Origin: Dankookia rubra
Lineage (GTDB): Bacteria > Pseudomonadota > Alphaproteobacteria > Acetobacterales > Acetobacteraceae
Length of the DNA: 64,000 nucleotides
Direction: 5' to 3'
Assembly: GCF_004355005.1 (NCBI RefSeq)
Contig: NZ_SMSJ01000012.1
Coordinates: 1 to 64,000 of the forward strand
Part shown: positions 24,709-31,637 of the stretch, piece by piece
How positions within the stretch are numbered: the stretch's first letter is position 1
Layout of the letters: each line of letters begins with the position of its first letter
Position numbers and translations under genes: made by a program
The notes under the pieces: model-generated
What the model was told of the DNA's origin: nothing
What the model saw: the letters and a program-made list of their open reading frames with translations, nothing else
Databases searched by the model: none

Positions 24709-25965
24709 CTAGTGCGAATGCTCGGCCTCGGATTTCCCGAGCTCGGCCTTGAGGACGAACGTGTTCGCGGCGGCGTAGCGCTCGCCTGGGTCGAGGCCGA
24801 AGACCACTTCGACTCCATCCTGGTCACCACGGCCGAGCACGACCTCGCGCTTCTCGAAGCCTTCGGGCGTGCGCACGAAAACTACGCTCTCGCCTTCGAT
24901 CTCCTGCACGGCGCCACGGGGCACCAGCACGTCAGCGCGCTGTTCCTCACTGGCGACCTCAGCCGTGGCGAAGCCGCCGGGCCGGAAAGCGCCCTCGGGG
25001 TTCGGCACCTCGACCACGGCGCGGGCCGAACGCGTCTGCGGGTCCAGAACCGGGCTGAGGAAGACGATGCGGCCCTCTCCGCGCACCTCGCCCTCGCTCC
25101 GGATGCGCACCGGCATCCCCTCCTTTACGAAGGTGAGGTCGCCCGGCGGCACCGCCATCTCGACCCAAACTGTGGACAAGTCGGCCAGGGTGTAGACCTC
25201 GGCGTCAGGCGATACCGCGTCGCCGAGCATCTTGGGACGGGCTGTGATCCGTCCTGCGATGGGCGCGTGCACCTCCTGGCGACGGAGCGCCTCGATGGGT
25301 TGGCGCGGCAGGGACTCGATCTCCGCTTGGCCCAGGCCGATGGCGGCCAGCTTCTGGCGGGCGAGGTCGAGACGGATCTGCGCCTCCTGCCAGTCGGTCC
25401 GCGCTTTCAGGAAGTCTTGCTCAGCGGAGATCTTGCGCTGCCACAGCCGTTGCTCGCGCTCGAAGGTGACGCGGGCGAGCTCGGTGGTGCGCAGCGCGGC
25501 GAGATAGTCGCCTTTCGCGGTGGCGATCTCGGCGCTCTCGACCACCGCCAGCACCTCGCCCGCCGCGACCGTCTCGCCCAACCGCTTGTTCAGGGCGGTG
25601 ACGATGCCCGCCACCCGGGCCGGGACGTGTGCCAGACGGTCGGCGTTCGCGGCCACGGTGCCGGGCAGGGAGACGCGGCGTGCGATGGTGCCTGGCCCTG
25701 CCTCCGCCACCTCGATTTTGGCGCCCGCGATCTGCTCCTCGGTCATGCGGAGGGCGCCCTCGGGGGCCTCGTCGCCGTGTTCCTCCCCCGGTCCATGGGC
25801 GTGACCCTTGCCGTTGGCGGGCTCAGCGGCGCGGGCTGGGGCTGCCACCTCGACCGCTGGAGCGAGACCCAGACTGGAGCGCAGCGTGGCGGGCACGCCG
25901 GGTACCAGCACGGTGCCGCCGAGGCCGACCACGGCACCCGCGAGAAAGATGAGAACGGATTTCAT
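24709..25965 (-). CDS. czcB: CzcB-type membrane fusion (adaptor) protein
   Basis: A 418-residue HlyD-type adaptor from the ATG at 25965 (ggaggcag upstream); open frame further upstream overlaps the channel gene. It has an N-terminal membrane anchor (LIFLAGAVVGLGGTVLVPGV), a His-rich spacer (GKGHAHGPGEEHGDE), a lipoyl/beta-barrel region with VPARVAGIVTALNKRLGETV, a helical hairpin (about 165-215), and the C-terminus EAEHSH, which could touch metal. It bridges the RND pump and the outer-membrane channel. Gaps to its neighbours are 2 and 12 bases. Confidence 0.9.
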   Translation of the reverse strand: MKSVLIFLAGAVVGLGGTVLVPGVPATLRSSLGLAPAVEVAAPARAAEPANGKGHAHGPGEEHGDEAPEGALRMTEEQIAGAKIEVAEAGPGTIARRVSLPGTVAANADRLAHVPARVAGIVTALNKRLGETVAAGEVLAVVESAEIATAKGDYLAALRTTELARVTFEREQRLWQRKISAEQDFLKARTDWQEAQIRLDLARQKLAAIGLGQAEIESLPRQPIEALRRQEVHAPIAGRITARPKMLGDAVSPDAEVYTLADLSTVWVEMAVPPGDLTFVKEGMPVRIRSEGEVRGEGRIVFLSPVLDPQTRSARAVVEVPNPEGAFRPGGFATAEVASEEQRADVLVPRGAVQEIEGESVVFVRTPEGFEKREVVLGRGDQDGVEVVFGLDPGERYAAANTFVLKAELGKSEAEHSH

Positions 25966-25967
25966 GG

Positions 25968-27353
25968 TCACTGCCTCCCCGCGGGAGCGGAAGCTGGGGT
26001 GGGGGTGGCGGCGCGACCGCGCAGCCGGGCGATGTCGGCGCGCACTTGCTGCATCTCGAGTAGGGCGGCGTTGAGCTGCTCGCGGGCATCGGACAGGGCG
26101 CGTTGAGCGTCGAGCACCTCGAGCAGCGAGAACTTGCCCGCGGCGTAACCCTCGCGCGCCGAGGCAGCGGCCTCTCCGGCCGCCGGCAGGACGATGCGAC
26201 GGAGGCTGTCGGCGGCGCGCCAGGACTGGTCCAGGCGCCGCTCGCCATCGGTAAGGGACGCATCGAGGTAGAGCCGTCCACGCTCCGCATCGGCCTCCGC
26301 CCGGTTCACTTCGGCACCGGCGCGGAGGATGTTGCCCTGATTGCGGTCGAAGACCGGAAGCGGCACCGAGAGGCCCAGGATGAAGGCGGTGCCGGTGGCG
26401 GTCTGGGAGGCCTCGCGGAGCCGGCTGACGGCCCCGTTTATGGTGACGTCCGGGACCGCGTTCCGCCGCTGTAGGTCCAGTTCGGCCCGGCGCTGGTCGA
26501 CCAAGGCGTTCAAACGGGCCCGGTCGAGCTGGCTCGACGGAAGCGCCGGCTCGCGGGCAAGGTCGGGCCGAGGTCCGATGTTGTCGAACCAAGCCGCCCG
26601 GGCCGCAGAGATCTCCACCCGCGGTGCCGCCAGCAGCACGGACAAGGCGCGCAACGCCTCTGCGGCCTCCCGCTGTAAGCGCTCGAAGCCAACCGCGGCC
26701 GTCTCCCGCGCCACCTCGGCGCGTCGCTGCTGCACCAAGGGCTCGCGGCCGGCCTCGACGCGGGCGCGGGTGGCGCGCAGCACCTCGTCGGCGAGGCGCA
26801 CCCGCTCGCGGCCAATCTCCACCGCCCGGGCGCTTGCCACAGCTCCGGCCAGGGCGCGCACAACCTCGCGGACCAAATCCAGGCGTGCCGCCTCCACGTC
26901 AAGGCCGGTCAGCGCCAGGGCACGGCCCGCGGTCTCGACGCGCGCTTGCCGCTTGCCGGCGGTCTCGATCCGCTGCGACAGACCCAAGCTCGTCTCGAGG
27001 GGGCTTCCGCCCCGGTACGGGCCCGACGCGATGAAGCTCTGGTTGTCGATCTTGGCCTCCGGGTTCGGGCGGAGCCCGGCCTGGACCAAGTCGCCCTGTG
27101 CCGCCCGGCGGCCTGCCTCGGCGCTGCGCAGGATGGGCGCGCGCGCCAGGGCGAGGTTCACGGCCTGCTCGGGGGAGGTCACCATGATTCTGGCGCCTAC
27201 ATCCGGAGGGGGCGACGTCACCGGGGCGGGCGCCGCCTGCGCCACGCGGCGCGGCGCTGGAGGGTCGGCCGCGTTGGACGGCATGGAGATTGTTACGAGG
27301 GCGGCTGCGCCCAGCAGGGCGAGTGGAAAGCCGGAAAGGAATTGGAAAATCAT
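25968..27353 (-). CDS. czcC: CzcC-type outer-membrane efflux channel (TolC family)
   Basis: A 461-residue outer-membrane factor. A signal peptide (FPLALLGAAALVTISMPSNA) and a Pro-rich linker precede two helical repeats (about 60-250 and 260-450), with EQAVNLALARAPILRSAEAG and, in the second repeat, NALVDQRRAELDLQRRNAVP. It forms the exit duct of the tripartite pump with the next two genes. It starts 83 bases after the small Cys/His protein gene on the same strand. Confidence 0.9.
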   Translation of the reverse strand: MIFQFLSGFPLALLGAAALVTISMPSNAADPPAPRRVAQAAPAPVTSPPPDVGARIMVTSPEQAVNLALARAPILRSAEAGRRAAQGDLVQAGLRPNPEAKIDNQSFIASGPYRGGSPLETSLGLSQRIETAGKRQARVETAGRALALTGLDVEAARLDLVREVVRALAGAVASARAVEIGRERVRLADEVLRATRARVEAGREPLVQQRRAEVARETAAVGFERLQREAAEALRALSVLLAAPRVEISAARAAWFDNIGPRPDLAREPALPSSQLDRARLNALVDQRRAELDLQRRNAVPDVTINGAVSRLREASQTATGTAFILGLSVPLPVFDRNQGNILRAGAEVNRAEADAERGRLYLDASLTDGERRLDQSWRAADSLRRIVLPAAGEAAASAREGYAAGKFSLLEVLDAQRALSDAREQLNAALLEMQQVRADIARLRGRAATPTPASAPAGRQ

Positions 27354-27436
27354 GGCACCCGGGGCTGACGGAACGCGAGGCGAGCCGCCTCCCCAAGTCT
27401 CTCCGGGGCGCGGCGGCTAGGGCGGCTCTAGTTCGG

Positions 27437-27808
27437 TCAGGCGCGGGGTGGGCGCGCGAGAGGCTCTGCTTCGAGCGAGGCGTGGGCGTGGTATGCGAAG
27501 GCCGGGCGGTCCACGGTAATGAAGACGCTGGGGCCGATGGGCTGCGGCGGCGTTAGGCGGTCAGCCACCTGGCAGGCGCAGTGGGTACCAGCGTGGGCGA
27601 TGCCGTGCGGGCGCGACGGCGTGCCCCGGGAACCGTCTTGGTCCGTGGCAGCCGAGATGGTTACGGCGAGAACGGACGGTGCGGCCGAGTGGGCTGCCTC
27701 GGCGAAGGGCGGCACCAGTTGGAAGGCGAGCAGGAAGGCGACGGCGAGCATGCGGGCAATGACCGTCCACCGCCTCGTCAGCCCCTTCCTGCCCGCGCTC
27801 CGCCTCAT
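27437..27808 (-). CDS. Small exported protein ahead of czcCBA
   Basis: A 123-residue protein with a basic start and a hydrophobic export segment (VIARMLAVAFLLAFQLVPPF). The mature part has HAGTHCACQVADRL and a His-containing C-terminal part (AFAYHAHASLE), so it might bind metal. I recognise no family; small proteins of this kind commonly lead RND operons in related bacteria, and another of similar style lies at 56849. It is 12 bases downstream of the preceding gene and co-directional. Confidence 0.5.
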   Translation of the reverse strand: MRRSAGRKGLTRRWTVIARMLAVAFLLAFQLVPPFAEAAHSAAPSVLAVTISAATDQDGSRGTPSRPHGIAHAGTHCACQVADRLTPPQPIGPSVFITVDRPAFAYHAHASLEAEPLARPPRA

Positions 27809-27820
27809 CGACAGTTGCCC

Positions 27821-28216
27821 TCAGCGCACCGGGTCGACGTTGAAGCGGCCAGTCCCGAGGTCGCCGCCCGGGCCCCGCAGCGTCACGGTTGCGCGGAACT
27901 TGCCGTCCACCGGAAAATCGACCGGCGCCACCAGGCGGTTCCCGCCTGCAGGGCCGAATTCCAGGGTACGACGCTCATTGCCACGGGCCAGGACGACGGC
28001 GGTCGCGCTGAACGCCGCGGCGTCCACGGGCTGCTCCTTGTCGTCGACAATGGACAGGGTCGCTTGGCCGCCGCGGACTTCCAACCCCACCTCGTGACGG
28101 CCGATCTTGACCTCGTTCCCGCTGTGGGCATGCCCATGGCCTCCAGCCTGGCCCCATGCCAGAGCGGGCACCAAGGCCGCCATCGCCACCCAGCCGGTCA
28201 TGGTCCGTCGCCGCAC
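27821..28216 (-). CDS. Small periplasmic protein, first gene of the czc operon
   Basis: A 131-residue exported protein (signal peptide MRRRTMTGWVAMAALVPALA, then WGQ) with a His motif at the mature start (GGHGHAHSGNE) and a beta-rich domain (VGLEVRGGQATLSIVDDKEQ) ending LGTGRFNVDPVR. The fold looks like a small immunoglobulin-like or FixH/CopC-type beta sandwich, but the assignment is loose. It is the first gene after the MerR-type promoter at 28289-28319 and so is likely metal-induced with the czc genes. Confidence 0.6.
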   Translation of the reverse strand: MRRRTMTGWVAMAALVPALAWGQAGGHGHAHSGNEVKIGRHEVGLEVRGGQATLSIVDDKEQPVDAAAFSATAVVLARGNERRTLEFGPAGGNRLVAPVDFPVDGKFRATVTLRGPGGDLGTGRFNVDPVR

Positions 28217-28288
28217 GATGTTTCTCCTCGCCCTTCGGTCCCGCTCATTGCCAGCGCGTGGCGGTTACCGGCAACGGCATGGCTCAGG

Positions 28289-28319
28289 GGTATAGAACCT
28301 ACAGCGACTTGAGGTTCAA
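28289..28319 (-). promoter_or_regulatory. MerR-type promoter of the czc operon
   Basis: On the minus strand there is a -35 TTGAAC (28314-28319), a 19-base spacer and a -10 TATACC (28289-28294). The spacer carries the dyad ACCTCAAGTCGCTGTAGGT (28297-28315). A 19-base spacer with a central dyad is the hallmark of promoters twisted open by MerR-family activators. The near-identical site at 31581 precedes the P-type ATPase gene. Confidence 0.82.
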
Positions 28320-28342
28320 GCATGAGCTTGACCACCCGTGCA

Positions 28343-28840
28343 TCATTTTGTGACGGCGCCCTCGGCCGCGGCGTGAGCGTGCGACAGGCAGTGACCATGG
28401 TCATGGTCGGCGAGGGTCTCGAGGACGCGGCACTCAGCGGCGAGGCCTTCAACGCAGCCGGTTTCCACGAGGCGGGCAAGCTCGTTCCGCAGGACGGCCA
28501 GACGTCGCATTTTGGCCTCGACCTCGGCGAGTTGCGCGACCGCCAGGGCATGGGCGTCGCCGCAAGGACGCTCGGGATGGGCAGCTAAGTCGAGGAGTTG
28601 CCGGATGGCGTCGAGCCCGAAACCGAACTCCCGCGCGTGCCGAATGAAGGCCAACCGCTCCCGATGGGCACGGCCGTAAAGCCGATGGCCACCCTCCGTC
28701 CGGGCGGGCGGAGGCAGGATGCCGATCTCCTCGTACCAGCGCACGGTCTGCACCTTGCAACCCGCCTCGCGGGCGAGTTGGCCAATGGGGATCACTGCAG
28801 CCGCGCGATCGGCGGCCTGCGTGGTGGTTCGCGCGTTCAT
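28343..28840 (-). CDS. MerR-family metal-responsive regulator (CadR/ZntR/PbrR-like)
   Basis: A 165-residue activator from the ATG at 28840. The N-terminal winged helix reads IGQLAREAGCKVQTVRWYEE followed by GHRLYG, with a dimerisation helix at about 85-120. The metal-binding cysteines fit the Zn/Cd/Pb branch: Cys in ERPCGDAH, Cys in VETGCVEG and a C-terminal CRVLETLADHDHGHCLSHAH. It is co-directional with the czc operon, and its matched operators sit at 28297 and 31585. A longer frame to 28945 exists but lacks family support. Confidence 0.88.
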   Translation of the reverse strand: MNARTTTQAADRAAAVIPIGQLAREAGCKVQTVRWYEEIGILPPPARTEGGHRLYGRAHRERLAFIRHAREFGFGLDAIRQLLDLAAHPERPCGDAHALAVAQLAEVEAKMRRLAVLRNELARLVETGCVEGLAAECRVLETLADHDHGHCLSHAHAAAEGAVTK

Positions 28841-29016
28841 GGAACCAAGATGGGGCCGACCCGCAGGCGCCGCAAACCGGCGTTTTCCCGTACACACCCG
28901 CAGGCTCATCCGGACGCCTGTCTGGGCCGCGACGGGGTAATGCATCCGACTCCCGTTCCCGTTCGTTACTATCCTGCCGTCGCGTATCCCCGCGAGCAGG
29001 CGAGGAGAACGGACAG

Positions 29017-29265
29017 ATGGCAGGCGCTTCCGAAATCAAGGAACACATGGAGATCGTCGGTTCAGACGACCAGCACGTCGGCACTGTGGATAAGGTCGAG
29101 GGCGACCGGATCAAGCTGACCAAGCGCGACGACCCCGACGGGTCCGGCCAGCACCATCATTACGTACCGGTCAGCGCCGTTACCTCCGTAGACGGCAACC
29201 GGGCGCGACTGTCTATGACGGCGCAGCAGGCAAAGCAGGCGGCGACTGGCGGAGCATCCTCCTAA
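29017..29265 (+). CDS. DUF2171-type small protein
   Basis: An 82-residue soluble protein: IKEHMEIVGSDDQHVGTVDK, VEGDRIKLTKRDDPDGSGQH, HHYVPVSAVTSVDG. This is the DUF2171 pattern (a PRC-barrel-like beta domain with a conserved HHYVP). Function unknown; such proteins are often stress-linked. A short ribosome binding site (gaggagaa) precedes the ATG at 29017. It is transcribed away from the MerR gene. Confidence 0.8.
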   Translation: MAGASEIKEHMEIVGSDDQHVGTVDKVEGDRIKLTKRDDPDGSGQHHHYVPVSAVTSVDGNRARLSMTAQQAKQAATGGASS

Positions 29266-29526
29266 CAGGTGGCTGACGTCGTCCGCGCGGCCCAGGCACA
29301 CTGGGCCGCGCGGCTCTCGGCCGATTAGCAGACACCGCGCAGCGAAACTGGCCGGACTCCGGCCTCAAGCCTGCATGAGACCGACGCGGAACGAGGTGCT
29401 GCGGCACCCGTTCATGCTTCGGTTGCAACACCAAACGTGACCTGTGCAGCCAGGAGAGCCAGCCATGCCTTCACGCGTGACGTTGCCCGGGCGCGCATTT
29501 CCCGCGCTCCGTTTGTGACCTCTTAG

Positions 29527-30525
29527 ATGGGCGCAGGACACAACCACGGGGCAGGCGCCAACGAGCGCGCGCTGCTCTGGGCCTTTGTATTCACCGGCGG
29601 CTTCATGATCGCCGAGGTCATCGGCTCCTTCGTCACAGGCAGCCTAGCTCTGCTCTCCGACGCCGCGCACATGTTTACCGACGCCGCAGCGCTCGCGGTG
29701 TCGCTCGCGGCCATCCGGGCCGCCCGGCGGCCCGCTGATCGCAGGCGGACATGGGGCTACCACCGCCTTGAGATCCTGGCCGCCGCCTTCAATGCTTCGC
29801 TGCTGTTCCTGGTCGCGCTCTACATCCTTTGGGAAGCGTGGCAGCGCTTCCGCAACCCGGCTGAGGTGCAGAGCCTCGGGATGCTCGTCGTCGCCGTGAT
29901 CGGGCTGACGGTTAACTGGCTGTCCATGCGGATCCTGGCAGGCGGCAGCGAGCACAGCCTCAACGTCAAGGGCGCCTACCTCGAGGTCTGGAGCGACGTG
30001 CTAGGTTCGGTCGCGGTCATCGTGGGCGCCGGTGTCATCTGGCTGACCGGCTGGACCTGGGTGGACGCGGTGCTCGGCGTCGCCATTGCCCTCTGGGTGC
30101 TGCCACGCACCTGGACGCTGCTGCGGGAGGCCGGGAACGTCCTCATGGAGGGCGTGCCTGCTGGGGTGGACCTTGATGCGGTCGAGCAGGGCATTCTGGC
30201 CACGCCAGGCGTCCAAGGGATGCACGACTTGCACATCTGGGAGCTCTCCTCCGGCAAGGTCGCGCTATCGGCGCATGTCGTGGTGGACGCGACCCTGGCC
30301 CGTGAGGAGAGGCTGGAGGACACGCTCGGCACCATCCTGGCGGAGCGCTTCGGCATCACTCATGCGACGGTGCAGGTGGAACTGCCCGGCGCGCATGGCG
30401 GGCAGGATCCACATGCGGCCTGGTCAGTTGGCCACGACGCGGGCGGCCATGACCGCGGGCATGAGCACGACCACGACCACGGTCATGAGAAGGGCGCCGC
30501 CGCGCAACGTGCACCGAGAAGCTGA
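29527..30525 (+). CDS. czcD: Cation diffusion facilitator (CzcD-like Zn/Cd/Co exporter)
   Basis: A 332-residue CDF transporter with six membrane segments. Metal-site residues are visible in SDAAHMFTDA (segment 2) and YLEVWSDVLGS (segment 5), the Zn/Cd-type pattern. The cytoplasmic C-terminal domain has MHDLHIWELSSG, and a His-rich tail follows (HDRGHEHDHDHGHEKG). It exchanges cytoplasmic metal for protons and would feed the periplasmic pool used by CzcCBA. It is monocistronic by position and convergent with the ZIP gene. Confidence 0.9.
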   Translation: MGAGHNHGAGANERALLWAFVFTGGFMIAEVIGSFVTGSLALLSDAAHMFTDAAALAVSLAAIRAARRPADRRRTWGYHRLEILAAAFNASLLFLVALYILWEAWQRFRNPAEVQSLGMLVVAVIGLTVNWLSMRILAGGSEHSLNVKGAYLEVWSDVLGSVAVIVGAGVIWLTGWTWVDAVLGVAIALWVLPRTWTLLREAGNVLMEGVPAGVDLDAVEQGILATPGVQGMHDLHIWELSSGKVALSAHVVVDATLAREERLEDTLGTILAERFGITHATVQVELPGAHGGQDPHAAWSVGHDAGGHDRGHEHDHDHGHEKGAAAQRAPRS

Positions 30526-30569
30526 GGCCACCCGGCATGCGCAAGGAGGCTTCGCCCGTGACCTCGGCG

Positions 30570-31259
30570 TCAGCCGGTCGCCTCCTCGAGCAGGAGCAGG
30601 AGCAGGAAGCCGACGAAAAACGTGGCGGTGACCCAGGGCGCCTCGGGCCCCTCGTGAGCCTCGACCAGTAGTTCCTCCGTCACGAGGTAAAGCAGCGCCA
30701 CGAGGGCAAAGGCGAAGAGACCCGTCCGCCAAGCCAGCGGCAACCCCGCCGCAGGCGCGCCGAGCAGGGCGCCCAACGGCAGCAGCATCGCAAGCCCGGC
30801 GACAGCCAGGACAGTCCGCGCAGACGAACCCAACGTAGGCCGCAGTTCGGTTGTCACCGACAGGCCGAGGAACAGCACCTCGACCGTGAGGGCTATGGTC
30901 AGGAGCAGGCCTTCGCGCGGCCCCGCGGCGAAGCCGAGGCCCAGCACGAGGCCGTCTATGAGGACGTCCACCCCGACCACCGCCGCGAGAGCGATGCCGC
31001 CCCGGGCACCTTCACCGAGACGCCGCACTAACAGCATGAGTGCGACGCCGATGGCACCCCCGAGTGCCACCGGCAGGGCCGCTCCCTCGTGCTTCAGGTC
31101 GGGCAGGATCTCGCCCGCCGCCGCGGCGAAGACCACGCCTGCGGCGAAGTGCTGAATCGCGGCGGCGACCCTCGGGCCAGGTGGCCGCCAAACAGCGATC
31201 GCGGCACCGAGCACCGTCGCCGAGGCAGGGATCAGGGTGTAGAGCCAGGCACCGGCCAT
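30570..31259 (-). CDS. ZIP-family metal transporter
   Basis: A 229-residue membrane protein with about eight hydrophobic segments. The ZIP landmarks are HFAAGVVFAAAAGEILPDL (segment 4, with His and Glu) and DVLIDGLVLGLGFAAG (segment 5). ZIP proteins move divalent cations into the cytoplasm, odd beside exporters, although some members act differently. Its ATG overlaps the stop of the short DUF29-like frame (ATGA), so expression may depend on it. Confidence 0.75.
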   Translation of the reverse strand: MAGAWLYTLIPASATVLGAAIAVWRPPGPRVAAAIQHFAAGVVFAAAAGEILPDLKHEGAALPVALGGAIGVALMLLVRRLGEGARGGIALAAVVGVDVLIDGLVLGLGFAAGPREGLLLTIALTVEVLFLGLSVTTELRPTLGSSARTVLAVAGLAMLLPLGALLGAPAAGLPLAWRTGLFAFALVALLYLVTEELLVEAHEGPEAPWVTATFFVGFLLLLLLEEATG

Positions 31260-31486
31260 CAGATGGGGGCGCCCGCCCCTGATGGCTCCGCGCGGTCCTC
31301 CGCGCGTTCCCGATTCTCGCCTAGGCGCTCGATCTCCCTGGCAAGGTGCTCGTAGTCGAGCCCGATCGCTTCGACACCCCCGTGTTGCGCTGAGCGCAGG
31401 GCGGACGCCTGCTGCCGGGTCCACGCCACGAAGTCCTGCTCATAAAGTGCAGCTGCCTGTGCCGCCGGGGTCGAACCCACCACCAT
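31259..31486 (-). CDS. Short DUF29-like protein, probably truncated
   Basis: A 75-residue protein (YEQDFVAWTRQQASALRSAQ, then YEHLAREIERLGENRERA) matching the N-terminal half of DUF29 proteins, which are usually about 140-150 residues. The C-terminal half is absent and replaced by a short AEPSGAGAPI tail, and the stop overlaps the ZIP start codon. It may be a fragment kept as a translational leader for the ZIP gene. It is divergent from the P-type ATPase. Confidence 0.6.
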   Translation of the reverse strand: MVVGSTPAAQAAALYEQDFVAWTRQQASALRSAQHGGVEAIGLDYEHLAREIERLGENRERAEDRAEPSGAGAPI

Positions 31487-31580
31487 GACCGCCCTCCTGC
31501 CTTGTGTCGTAGGCCCTGAACGGTGCCGGAAGCGTTGCGTTCGCGGATATTGACCGGCCTGCGGCGCTTCGACGCAGCCC

Positions 31581-31611
31581 TTGAACCTACAGTCGCTGTA
31601 GGTCCCATACA
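31581..31611 (+). promoter_or_regulatory. MerR-type promoter of the Zn/Cd ATPase gene
   Basis: A -35 TTGAAC (31581-31586), a 19-base spacer and a -10 CATACA (31606-31611). The spacer holds a perfect dyad ACCTACAGTCGCTGTAGGT (31585-31603). The start codon follows 26 bases after the -10. It matches the czc promoter at 28289, so both probably answer to the MerR regulator at 28343-28840. Confidence 0.88.
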
Positions 31612-31637
31612 TAGGGCGGCGATCACGGAGGCTGGCG

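Noticed and set aside
24664-26106. A 480-codon open frame opposite czcB
   Set aside because: Shadow of the CzcB adaptor gene, with low-complexity His/Gly/Arg content.
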